DNA from: Vitellaria paradoxa
Taxonomy: Eukaryota; Streptophyta; Magnoliopsida; Ericales; Sapotaceae
Direction of reading: 5' to 3'
NCBI GenBank assembly: GCA_019916065.1
Contig: CM034241.1
Coordinates: 10,887,223-10,951,222, forward strand
DNA length: 64,000 nucleotides
A program made the translations under genes and the position numbers. A model generated the notes under the pieces. The model searched no databases. It worked only from the letters and a program-made list of their open reading frames with translations, and was not told the origin of the DNA. Below are positions 12,587 to 24,236 of the stretch, in pieces; positions within the stretch are counted from its first letter, which is position 1, and each line of letters opens with the position of its first letter.

Positions 12587-15500
12587 AAATATTATATGTT
12601 ACTGAAATTATATTATAACTATATATTTTCACTTTCTTCTATATCCTCCAACCGTCCATTACTAACTACTTACCTAATTAAGTGATTTCATCACTTAATA
12701 TATAAACTATCATTTAATTTTACAAAGGAAAAAAAGTAATTATTATACGTATTACAGGTACAATTACAATTATTACGTATAAATATATACATGCACATAT
12801 TATTTTCAAATCTTTTCTTAATATTTCTTAATTACCTATAACTATTTGCAACTTTAAGAAACATGCAAATAGCTTTTCAAAAAATTATTTCTCTTTCAAA
12901 GTAATTTTAATTTCGACTTTTTTTTTATAATTTCCTTTAATGCTAGTTTTTGGTTTTTTTTTTTTTTTTTTTTTTGCATTTATATTTTACATTTTTTGTT
13001 TTAAAATTCATGTTTTAAGAATATTAAAAATGCAAATGATTTAACATTTTCTATTTTTTTTTTAGATTAAAAAGATCCAAAATGACTTTTATGTATAAAC
13101 TCGTTTTTTTATTTTTTAGAATAGATTTTAAAAATGTGAATAACTAAATGTATTTTAAGTTATTTTCATTATTTTCTAAAACGCAAAATATAAAACGAAT
13201 CCAAAACAACTGTATGAGATCACACTTATTTATCCCTTTTTTTTTTCCCCGCATACATTATGCGAAATGAAGATATTGCTGACTTGAACACGTGCAGAGT
13301 TTTGGGTGCCAAATGTGGGATGCAGCATTTGCTATTCAAGCAATTCTCTCTTCTAACCTCTCTAATGAGTATGGGCCTACCCTTAGGAAAGCGCATGACT
13401 TTGTCACAGCCTCGCAGGTTCAATCTCCAACCCAATTAAGCCACCAACTAACTATAATCTAATCTAATTAACATTTTACATCTAATAAAACGAAGAGAAA
13501 ATGCTATTCATTGTATTAGAAAAATTTTATTAAAACGTTCTATCAAAATGATTAGTAATGTTATTAATTAATATAATAAAATATTTTCAAATTGATAAGC
13601 ATGTAAATATACAATATTATTCTGATACAAAATTGTAATAAATTTTTCTAATTATATTGTATTTTTTTCTTAAATATTTCTCTAAATTGAATCACACGAA
13701 TTAATCATATATTCATATTTCTTCAGCTCCAAGAGAATCCTTCAGGTGACTACAAGAAAATGTACCGGCACACTTCTAGGGGTGCATGGACATTTTCCAT
13801 GCAAGATCACGGTTGGCAAGTCTCGGATTGCACTGCAGAAAGCCTAAAGGTATATTTATACATATATAAATATAATATATATATATATATATGTATGTAA
13901 ATATTGTTGTGATAAGAAATATTAAAGACAACAATTTGGGTAATTCTTTTTCCTGCTTATTCCTTCAATTCCTTTTTAATTACTTACTATTTTAAAAGGT
14001 GTGTAAGTAAGATTTTTAAAATTATTTGCCTAACATATAATTTTAATTCATGCAATTGACTACCTATATATTGTCTTACTTTTGAACTTAAAAGAATCAC
14101 TCTTTATTTGATTGACATTATTTTTTGTTTGATTTCAAAACATTATGTATTTCTTTTTTTTTTTTTTTATATAACAGGTTGCACTTCTTTTATCAGAAAT
14201 GTCACCTAAACTTGTTGGAGAAAGGATTGAAACCGATCGTTTGTACGATGCTATCAATGTTATTCTTTCACTACAAGTAATTAAAGATAATTTTCTCTTA
14301 ATACTCCCCGATTTTATATGTGTGTGTATATATATGTTGTTCAATAAATTCATTAGGCATCTAGGTTTCCATGATTATGTCCCTATGTCCAGAGTAGCAA
14401 TGGTGGTTTCGCAGCTTGGGAGCCTCAGAGAGTACATCGCTGGTTGGAGGTAACATTTGATACATTGCTATATGTAAACTAGCAATGAACCTTGTAATGC
14501 ATGAAAAGTGTAAAAATTTTAAAAATATGTTATTTTATATATTATATAAAAAATTATTATATTACATTAACAATAATTGTAACGCTAAAACAAAACTTTA
14601 AAAATCCAGCAAGGCATATGCACATTTAGAGTGTCAAATTTGACCAAAAATTCATAATTTTTTTTTTTAAATTTCTAACTTTTTTCATACCAAAAATCTA
14701 CAACTTTTTCTAACTTTATTAAAATTTTATCAAAATTTTCCAAAATTTTCACAATTTTTGAGAAACATACAAAACACCCAACAATTAAAAATTGCCTATT
14801 TTTTTATTTGTTTTACCAAAATTTGATACTTTAAATGGGTATTCATGAAAGTTATAAATATAAGAAACTTTAAAAATCACTGTATGTTACTTTTTAATTT
14901 ATTTTTTGTTTTTTTTTGGTTTTTGTTTTTTTTTCTTTTGAAATGCAGTAATGTAATATCAAATAATTTAATAGAGAATATGTGCCCTACTTTGCAAGTG
15001 TTTCACACTACTTTTTCAAATTCGGGTTTTCAAAGCTCTCATTGTTATTGATTAAGTTGTGGAAACTTTTCCAATTTAAAATATATATTATTAAGAATAA
15101 ATAAAATCTTAGAAATAGAATTTTGTGTTGGAATTTAATGCAGTTGCCACTTAACCTTTACAATTTCACATTATAGGATTGAGACTTTAGATGGACCTAT
15201 ACAATAGAAGATGCCCCTTCCTTTACCATCACTAATTACAAATAATTAATTTGCCGCATGTATTTGTTTCAGAAATTTAACCCTACTGAATTTTTGGAAG
15301 ACGTTGTTATTGAGAGAGAGTAAGATTTTTCTTTTCTTCTTATTTCTTTTCATTTTTTGAACTAATTTGTGACATTCTTATTGACTAAGTATGTTTGGTT
15401 TAGGTATGTGGAATGCACATCATCGGCAATTCAGGCTCTTGTAATGTTTAAAAAGTTACATCCAAGATATCTAACAAAGGAGATAGATAACTGAATCTTA

Positions 15501-17393
15501 AGAGCAATAAAATACATTGAAGAAACACAAAATCCCAACGGCTCATGGTTAATTTCTTCGTGACTTTCAATTAATTAGTTTGTATTAATTAAAGTTACCA
15601 AAAATCAATACTAGTCCTATCAACCATCTTTTGGTGTATACACTCTGAAAGGTGTTACATTTACGTATTAAGTATAGTAAATTTAATTAATGACTTGAAA
15701 ATATTATAGCCCTATATATTACATTTTATTAGAAAAATTTTTGAAAGTAGTGAATTAAGAATAAACTGTGGCAATAACAAATAAATTTAAACTTTTTACA
15801 AAAGGATATATTATATTTTACTAGAAAAATCCTTGAAAATAGTGAATTAAAAATAAATTGTGACAATAACAAATTAATTTAAACCTTTTACAAAAGGATA
15901 ATGAGAAGAGACTGTATCAAACAAAAACTGCAATTAATTTTATGAATATCTATATTATTTTACTTTCTTAATTAATTATTTTTCTTAAATAAGTCATTTT
16001 ATATAACAAAATATTTTAATAATGTGACAACTTCTATATGAAATCTATTCTTTATCATATCACATTTCGAAGTATAAGTACACCAGATTCTCATTTTTGT
16101 CTTATGTATAAAAGCAATCCGCATTACATGTATATATATTTGATTTATAATATATATAAAATTAAATTGTGGTTCATTGACTTAAAACTATAGGTATGGG
16201 TGTTGGGGTAGTTGTTACACCTATGGGACATGGTTTGCAGTGAAGGGATTGACTACATATGGTCAAAAGTATCAAAACAACCTCAAATTACGTAAAGCAT
16301 GTGAGTTTTTGTTATCAAAGTAGCTTCTTGATGGTGAATGGGGAGAGAGCTATCTTTCAAGCACAAATAAGGTACTACTCCTCTTTCCACCTGCACTTAT
16401 TTATTCTTTACATTTCACTTCCATATTTTTGTTCCTTCCTCATCATTAAATAGTTTTTGACTTGTTTCTTATATATACATACATACATATTTATATAGGT
16501 GTATACAAATCTAGAAGGCAACAGATCAAATTTGGTACACACATCATGGGCTTTATTGTCCCTCATTGATGCTGGGCAGGTAGTGAACTATATACATCAA
16601 TTAATATAAAAAAAATTATATATTCTATATAAGCGAAATGGCATACCATAAAAAAATTTTCCCAAAATATTATCCAAAATGATATGGACAATTTGTGAAC
16701 CTATCACTTTAAAATACTCTTTGTTGTTATATCATTCCAACTGAAAAATCATTTTCAAATAGTATATCATCATTTTCTATTATATATGAATAAAAATATA
16801 TAAGCAAAAAAATATGTGAGAAAAATAAATCAAAATGATATATGGAAAAAAGTGGCGAGCCTTATCAGTTTAAATTATTAAACCCATAAAAATATATTTT
16901 AATTGCAATAAACATAGCCACATCATTCCAGTTTTATTTCATCATAATAGACTTTTCTGTACAGTTATATATATAACATCCTAATACATGATAATGAATG
17001 ATTTCTGAATAATGTTAATGTTGTGTATACTCGTATAGGCTCAAGTTGATCTAACCCCTATTCACCATGGAATAAGGCTATTGATAAATTCTCAAATGGA
17101 TGATGGTGATTTCCCTCAGGAGGTAATGATGAATTACACACAATTATCCTCTTCATTGATCTATTTCTACTTTCATAAACACTCATAAGCTAAATTGTAA
17201 GTAAGTTTTTAAAGTGATTAAATGTTAAAAATCAATTAGAACTAATGTTCTAATTAGTGATTAATAATATTGATTTCAGGAAATTACCAGAGTGTTCATG
17301 AAAAACTGCATTCTAAACTATTCATCGTATTGCAATATCTTCCCAATATGGGCTCTTGGTGAATATCGTCACCTTATTTTGTGTGCATACTAG

Positions 17394-17901
17394 TCTGTAC
17401 TAGATACGGAAGAGATGGAAGAACAACTAAACAGCCAAATGGATTGACTTGGATTACTATGTACTCTTTTTACATGTGTGAAGTATGCTTCTTTACACAT
17501 ACAATATATGATTAGATATACCATTTTGCCACAAGTATATTGTTACCGATACATTGTTTGGAACTAGTTAAATATGACATGATGGAGAAATTTGTCGCAC
17601 CTGTGATTTCCTATAAATTGTAATACAGGAAAAATACATATATATCATATATCAAATAAGCCCACCTAATCAGAGCATAATCATAGAATAAATAAACTAA
17701 ATTGGTCTCGTATTTATAGAATAATAGTTAAGGCTCCATAGCCCATACAACTTCATTGAAGACAATATAAAATATTTAGACTCCTTTCATCAAAGTACAT
17801 AGCTTCTAAAACATTATACAAAGGTTGAATAGAATGGGATAGCTAAGCCTCCTGACTTGGCAATCTGACCTGCCTATCAAACATGGTCCTGTCAGAACCT
17901 A
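17394..17901. other. 3' flank of OSC copy A
   Basis: AT-rich sequence follows the stop at 17391-17393. It should hold the old 3' UTR and poly(A) region, but no single signal stands out. I see no other feature. Confidence 0.4.
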
Positions 17902-18622
17902 TGTTAGGTTTATATTTGTAATTGACAAAATTAATGGACAAAACAATAATTTAAAACTTGTACTTTTAGGCATTTAGCTAAGGTGTCATAGGTATAGGTT
18001 AGAAAGGTTTCTCAATATTTAAGGAGTTTCGTAATAGTTACAGAGATTGAAAAGGTTTCCTAATGCTTAGGGGGGATGGATATATCTTAAGGAAGGTTTC
18101 CTAATATTCAAAGAGATTGGAAAGTTTCCTAAATGATTATGAAAATAAAAATTATACAATCCTGTGAAGGATTGAATTACTTAAGTGCTCTATAAATAGA
18201 AGCCTTCTCCTAGGGTTTCTACACAAAAAAAAAAAAAAAAAAAAAAAAAAACGTGATACTGAAAGCTACCACTTTGCTTCAAGAATCTTCTTTATCTTTT
18301 AGTCAAATAACTTTATACTTTGGTGATTTAATCTTTAAGGATTTGAAAATTGATCTTTTACTAGGGAGGGTATATCATGGATTCGAGCAAAGTTTTAGCA
18401 CAAGGGATCATGGACTCAATTGTCACTTTGTAGTCATAAACTTTGTAACTAGTTTGTTATAGTGAAAGAAGCATGCTTAGTCTTTTATTTAGGATTCGTG
18501 TTTTTTTTTTTTTTTCAGTTTGAGTTTCCATGTTAAAATCCTTGTGTCTTTTTACTTTTTTTGCTTGTGGTTGTGTGATTGTTTTATTGATAATATGTTT
18601 GAGCTATTTTCAACCTGTAACA
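17902..18622 (+). mobile_element. Candidate solo LTR
   Basis: The block starts TGTTAGGTTT and ends CCTGTAACA, giving TG...CA ends with a TGTTA/TAACA inverted terminus. It holds a TATA-like CTATAAATAG near 18191, an A-run of about 30 at 18222-18250 and a T-rich second half, as in retrotransposon LTRs. The flanking 5-mers do not match and no second LTR or internal domain is next to it, so the call is tentative. Confidence 0.35.
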
Positions 18623-19282
18623 AAGTCTCTAAGGTTGTGAGTATCCACACAGATGTACCTAATAATAATAGTAAGGTCATGTCTTATCATACTACTAAGA
18701 TGAAATATAATAACAGATCTCCATCATGTATTAATCAATACAATTCCAACATGTTATAATCATAATTAAATCAGCATTAGCATTTTATAATTCGGTATGT
18801 CAATTGGACGGGTACAAAAGGGTGCCCGATCCGTTCAAACCATTAAAAAGCCGTCGAAAAATACCCTAAGACGGGATTGGGATTGAAATTTAATATCCGT
18901 GCAGGTTTAGGATGGGTTTGGAATTTTCCTAAAGGATACCGATACTTATTTATACTTGTTAATAAATATAATATATAATTATATAGTTACAAATTTATCC
19001 TTAAGATATAATTACTTAAAAGTTTTAGACCTATGGTAACTTATGAAAAATTTCCAAACTTTTGCCCTAGGTGATGTTTATCACTAAATTACCCTAACAT
19101 TTGAAATAATTATATTAGCCTACCTTATTATTTTATAAAAATTTAAAGTCGCAAAAGTCATAATTATGTGATGAGTTTCTAAGTATAGTATTATTTATAA
19201 GTTGTTGTCACATATAAAGATTTTTTTTTAGAATTTATATAAATTTTACTATGTAGTATTACTATATTTATATTATGATTGA
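18623..19282. other. AT-rich spacer
   Basis: Between the candidate solo LTR and the CACTA element lies AT-rich DNA, with a less AT-rich patch near 18810-18930. I see no coding sequence or defined repeat. Confidence 0.4.
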
Positions 19283-19309
19283 CACTGCAAGAAAATGGAG
19301 TATAGGCGA

Positions 19310-19945
19310 GCAATTTTTTTGCGAGGAACCTTATTTCCTCGCTAATAATAGGCCTTTGGTGAAGAAACAAATATTTCCTCGCAAATGGCTAGATTAGTTT
19401 TTCCAAGGAAAATTTTCCTCGCTAATAGTTGTATTTTGCAAGGATTTTGGGATTTCTTCGCTATATGATCAAAAATATGGTGCCAAACGAAAAAGGGTTC
19501 GTGGCGGGAGATTTGGGAGTACTATAGGCGAGGAAATTTAAATTTCCTCACTATAAGTTGGGTATAGGCAAAGAAATATGGGTTTCTCCTCTAATACTTA
19601 ATGAACTTTTTTCATTATAGGCAACTCACTAATAATAGTATATGGGCAAGGAAATATCGGTTTCCTCGCTAATAGTCATGGATCTTTTTTACTATAGGCG
19701 AGGAAATTAAATTTCCTTGCTAAAAGTGATGTATAGGCAAGGAAATATTTGTTTCCTCGCAAATAGTTATGTGATTTTCTTTGAATATAGGCAAGGAAAT
19801 TAAGTTTCCTCGCTAATAGTTGGATATAGGTAAAGAAATACAAGTTTCCTCACTAATAGTTTTGACTATAGGCGAGGACAGTTAGTTTCCTCGCTAATAA
19901 TAAGGTAAAGGTAAAGAAATATGTTTCCTCGCTAGTAGTACTCCA
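19310..19945. repeat. Left subterminal repeat array of CACTA 1
   Basis: More than ten copies of variants of 'ataggcgaggaaat' and its partner 'atttcctcgctaata' alternate, forming repeated short inverted pairs. In known En/Spm elements such subterminal arrays bind TNPA-type proteins and bring the ends together. Confidence 0.85.
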
Positions 19946-20840
19946 CAAATAGCCCACTTTACTTTTTCATTAATTTAAATTACACAATTGCCCATATTTA
20001 CTTTTAGATATGTATTATATAGTTATAATGACATAAAAAGTCCTTATGCAAAAACTTAATTCAAGACATAATTATAATATTATAAATATTTCATTTTACA
20101 ATATAAATTATTTTTTAAATAATATATGTAAGAAAAGAATATTTTGAAAAACTAAATAAATTTATTTTTTTATATTTTAGCAATCATATAAAAATACATT
20201 TTAATTTATTTTATATATTAATCAAATAAAAAAATAACTTATTTAATTCATTTCAATTAATTTACAAAATTTTGTTGTTTTCTTAATTATCTTTAAATAT
20301 ATATACTTTTTTTTAACAAACCTTTCATAATTTATTTATTTTAATATTTAACACATTTCATTTTGTATTATATTTTATTTATTACATTATTTTAAAATAT
20401 ATACTAGATCATGGGGATCATGGGCGGAGCAACGAAAGTTGGGGGGTTAACATTGCGAATGATGTTAACCAATTTCAGATATATATTTGCTTATGCAAGA
20501 ATCCTACCTTCACCAATCCACTCTACTCAAAAATGAATTCAACACAAGAGAATTTGTCCACAAATAATACAGTGCTACAAGATACTTATTTTGACAAATT
20601 TTTCTACTGATTACCCATAAACGAATAGATAACAAAATTGGGAAAGTGTAATACTATGAACACAAACCTAACACCCAATTGCCTTGTGAGTGATAGTCTC
20701 TGTTGTTCCACCCAACCGAATGAATGTCTTGTTTTCCAGCTGACCCTGAGAATAGTCATCAAAAATGCATCTAGCCGACAATGATGAACCATATTTAACA
20801 AGAAGAATTACTGGATAACACGTTACCAGTTGTTTTTTGC
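19946..20840. other. CACTA 1 internal AT-rich segment replacing the TNP2 core
   Basis: AT-rich DNA runs to about 20400, then a less AT-rich part of about 440 bp follows. The latter is open on the minus strand at 20668-20877 (69 codons, containing FDDYSQGQLENKTFIRLGGT), with an overlapping 65-codon frame at 20604-20801. I do not recognise a family. The TNP2 catalytic region would be expected here and is absent. Confidence 0.45.
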
Positions 20841-21260
20841 TTGTCAAATATGCTACTGGAAGCATCAAGAGACTCACTGTTACAAAATTCTAGTATCATT
20901 GTTGAAGGGGTGCATGATAATGATGACATTAATTTTTACGATGTGTTAACTGATGTGATTGAGTTACAATATGTAAAAGGTTTTCGAGTTGTCATGTTTC
21001 GTTGTGATTGGTTTAATGTAGACAAAAAAAGAAAAGGAATACCAATTGACAAATACTTTGCAAGCGTTAATGTGACAAAGAAGTGGTATGCAAATGATCC
21101 ATTTATATTAGCATTTCAAGTTAAACAAGTCTACTACATGGCTAACACAAAACTGTGGAACCAATGGAGAGTTGTGGAGAAGTTCCACTCATAGACACTT
21201 GTATGATGTTCCAGAAGTAGAGTATACTGATATGGAAGTTGAGGATGCATACCAATAACT
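20841..21260 (+). pseudogene. TNP2 C-terminal fragment (DUF4216 domain)
   Basis: An open stretch of 117 codons shows the DUF4216 pattern found at the C-terminus of plant CACTA TNP2 transposases: LLQNSSIIVEG, then DVIELQY, then VVMFRCDWFNV, then DPFILAFQVKQVYYM. The same order occurs in the better preserved protein of the second CACTA element (38254-38861). After residue 117 the frame stops, but a related continuation (Val-Pro-Glu-Val-Glu-like) follows in another frame near 21207, indicating a frameshift. The upstream catalytic half is missing, so it cannot encode an active transposase. Confidence 0.7.
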
Positions 21261-21704
21261 GGAGTCGGTTGACGTGATCTAAGTGGATGCACAAGAGATT
21301 GAGAGTTTATGTAGAAATGAACTTAATCCACAAAAATAATAAATGATGGAATCGCGTTAGAAAATTATGAATCTGATGATATTGAAGATGAAGATGAAAG
21401 TCTCATTGAATATGCCGATAACACAAATGATGAGGAAATGGGGCAAGAAAAAAATGATTACTTGGATTAATTTGGTTATTCAAAGTAACTCGAATTAGTT
21501 GGTTTATTCAAGGTAAAACATTAGTCTATTCTTACGCTGTTAATTAAACTTGAACTTAAATTTGTTTTATTATGATATCCTGATTTTAAACTTTTTGTAG
21601 TGTTACTTGAACTTAGTTTTGAAGGTTATACAAGATTCTTTTTTTTTCTTTGCATATTTATGTATTTGTTTATTATTTATCATCTATTAATAATGTATTT
21701 ATAG

Positions 21705-23238
21705 ATGGCACCGAAAAAGAATCCTAGACGAGCATGAAGTGATGGAGCTCAAGGAGATGAGGGGTTAGGCAACCAGCCAACCCCAACACCAAGTAGTAGA
21801 ACCGATATAAATTGAAATTATATTCTTTTTTTTTGTACTTTATGTATAGATGTTTTTAATTGTTTTTGTATTATTTTTGTAGGATCCACCTCAACCACAA
21901 GATAAGTACATTAACCCACCCAGGGTCTTGGGTTGGATCATCTTATTAAGAAGAGAAAACGACCTATGAGTGTAACTGAGGACCCTGAGCAAGGACGGCC
22001 ACTCGATTGTGACGAGTCAGTGAAGTTGTCAAGTTAGTGTGGTATTATTGTCAGACATTTCCTATCATACAATCAACACCACTACGCCGACATTAGCGAG
22101 AGGGATAAGGAGAAGGCATTTGCGCACCTTACAGTACTAAATATCATTATTGGTAACATATTAAATTGAAACTTAACTTCTTATATATATATTTTATATT
22201 TGTAGTCATGAATTAATATTGATGTGAGTCCTGGGAGTGTGGGACGAAGGAGAGTGGAGGAAACTTTCTAGGCCTGATTAAGCGACTTACGACACAAGTG
22301 GTGTAAGCAATTTAAAAAAATGATGGATGAGGGACTTAGTGTAGAGGAGGCAAGAGGGCGTTGCCTGTCTGGTGTATCACAAATGGATTGGGAGTGGCAC
22401 ATTGATAATAAATAGATAGACATTAGTTACCAGGTTAATATATATAATTTACATGAATATGTATTAAACAATATGTTTTAATTATATTTTTATTATTGAA
22501 CATATGTTTTTTCTTTGTTTTTATTTTCAGGAGAAGTGTTTGAAAAATGCTCAAAATTGGTCTCATCAAACCATTGCACATGCGATGGGATCACGTGCAT
22601 TTGTGCCTACTCGTCATAGCATGATAACTATTAGTTTACATGATTTGTTTATACTATTAGTTTTGTACTTATGTATTATTTTTCATAGGTGGATCCTGAA
22701 AGTAATGAGTCGATTGGCTTTATTGGATGATGGAAACAAGCACACGCAACAAAAAGTAACCAATGGAGTTGCACAAAGGCAAAAGAATTACATGCACATT
22801 TTTGTAATTTTTATTTGACAATGTAATTTTTTAATTATGGTTTGATAATATTCTTATATTAGTTATAATAAATGTTAGGATGAGATGGTACGCATGAGGA
22901 ATGAGCCTACCCTTGATGGCCATGATGCATTGAGTGAAGATGCTGTAGGGATGCAAGTTTTAGGAAAGAAGTTTGGCTATGTACGCGGGATGGGCCATGG
23001 GCCAAAGCCTCATTTGGTGCATAATTCTCTTTACTCAGGTTGTGCTAATTCAAGATCACAACTTGAAAGTGTCATGCAAAAAATGGAGCAAATGGAAGTT
23101 GAGCTAAATTTCTTTTGCAACAAGATCACTAATATGGAGACGTAGCAAGCTCAGTTGCTAAAGATGTTTGAGGAGTTTCGTTCTTCTAATACTACTTCTA
23201 CTCAATATACCTCCACCTCTTTAGGTTTAGACATTTGA
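21705..23238 (+). pseudogene. TNPA-like CACTA accessory protein (Transposase_24/Ptta type), decayed
   Basis: A start at 21705 gives MAPKKNPRRA, a basic N-terminus usual for this family, but TGA follows at once. Further pieces lie at about 21883-22140, 22220-22430, 22531-22620 and 22882-23238. The last begins with a Met-Arg-rich segment and contains DAVGMQVLGKKFGYVRGMG, matching the conserved C-terminal block 'VLG..GY.RG.G.GPKP' of plant Ptta/En-Spm transposase proteins, then a short coiled coil. TAG at 23143-23145 interrupts that coiled coil; the frame reopens to a TGA at 23236-23238. In known elements the protein binds the subterminal repeats and assists excision. Exon edges are approximate. 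Confidence 0.65.
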
Positions 23239-23499
23239 CAATTAATATTGAACTTCTTGGATTTTATTTTTATTTTTGAATGTAATCTTAATATTTTTGA
23301 ATGAAATCTTATTTCATGGATCACATTAGTGGTTGTTTTGGATTTGGATGACTTTAATGTGATATTTCTGCATATTTGGTTTTAATATTATAATAAGTTT
23401 ATCTGTAAGTTTAATTTATTGTTGTAATAGGTTTTTTAGAAAATTAAATATTTAAAAAATTTTATTTTTTTTAAAACTAATACTTTTAGTGAGAAAATA

Positions 23500-24010
23500 T
23501 GTTCCTCAATAAATGTTTTTTTTTTTTCATTATTAAAAGTCTATTCATTGGAGTTTTACATACTATAAGCAACGAAAACATTTTCTCGCTAAAAGTCATT
23601 ATTAGTGAGGAAATATAAATTCTCACCTAAACGTCATGATAGGCGACGACATTTATTTTCTCACTAAAAGGGAAGAACAAATGACGACATTTATTTTCTC
23701 GCTAAAAGGGAAGAATAGGCGAGAACATTTATTTCCTCGCTAAAAGGTAAGAATAGGCAAGGACATAAATGTCCTCGCTAAAAGGTAAGCATAGATAAGG
23801 AAATTTATTTCCTCATTAAAAGGTAAGAATAGGCAACAAAAATGAATTCCTTGTTAAAAGTAACTATAGATGAGGAAAACAAATATTCCTCGCTAAAAAC
23901 TATAGGTGACGAAGGATAGGCAAGGAAATCTGTGAGGAATTTTTTCCTCGCCTATAGTCTTTAGCGAGGAAAATATGAATTTAGCGAGGAAGTTTTTTCT
24001 TGCCTATACC
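23500..24010. repeat. Right subterminal repeat array of CACTA 1
   Basis: Repeated 'ataggcgaggacattta' and 'tcctcgctaaaagg' variants run up to the right terminus, mirroring the left array. Confidence 0.85.
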
Positions 24011-24181
24011 TAGATTTCTTGTAGTAGGATTGATGGTGTAATATCAGCGTAGTTTCTAAAATTGGACAAATTATTCTATTTGGAATCTTAAATCCATCCT
24101 AAAAGTGGTATGTCTTGAGAGGTAATCCTAACTTATTGTTTATGCCTTAGTAATAAGTTGCCGCGTGGGGTATGATCTTTG

Positions 24182-24185
<4 letters not shown>

Positions 24186-24234
<49 letters not shown>
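24186..24234. repeat. (TA)n microsatellite
   Basis: About 24 uninterrupted TA units lie just beyond the CACTA right end. Confidence 0.95.

Positions 24235-24236
<2 letters not shown>

Larger units (their letters stand above)
1053..17393 (+). pseudogene. OSC: Oxidosqualene cyclase (lupeol-synthase-like), copy A, exons 2-18, disabled
   Basis: OSCs are membrane-bound cyclases that turn 2,3-oxidosqualene into triterpenes or sterols. Exons read by homology and GT-AG sites: 1053-1238, 1968-2057, 2712-2909, 3833-3917, 10735-10901, 11019-11207, 11882-11995, 13298-13417, 13727-13849, 14178-14276, 14393-14449, 15273-15319, 15404-15547, 16194-16371, 16499-16579, 17039-17122, 17280-17393. Phases agree throughout and total 691 codons plus stop; with a 66-codon first exon this gives 757 residues, the normal OSC size. 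QW-type repeats (QAHDGHW in exon 2) are present, MLCYCR is at 10740-10757 (beta-amyrin synthases have MWCYCR) and catalytic DCTAE at 13826-13840. Lesions: TGA at 15492-15494, TAG at 16321-16323, and CT in place of GT after exon 5. Exon 1 should lie about 1.5 kb left of the window, judging by copy B. The lesions make a functional enzyme unlikely; truncated transcripts are possible. Confidence 0.93.
19283..24027 (+). mobile_element. CACTA (En/Spm) transposon 1, internally deleted
   Basis: The left end CACTGCAAGAAA is the inverted counterpart of the right end TTTCTTGTAGTAG, both close to the CACTACAAGAAA terminus of plant CACTA elements. Both ends carry arrays of a short motif, TATAGGCGAGGAAAT or its complement with TTTCCTCGCTAATAG, at about 19310-19945 and 23500-24005. 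Inside, on the + strand, are the C-terminal part of a TNP2-type protein (DUF4216) and a TNPA-like gene; the TNP2 core is missing. GATTGA stands directly left (19277-19282) and right (24028-24033), but the expected 3-bp duplication is not clean. Confidence 0.85.
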
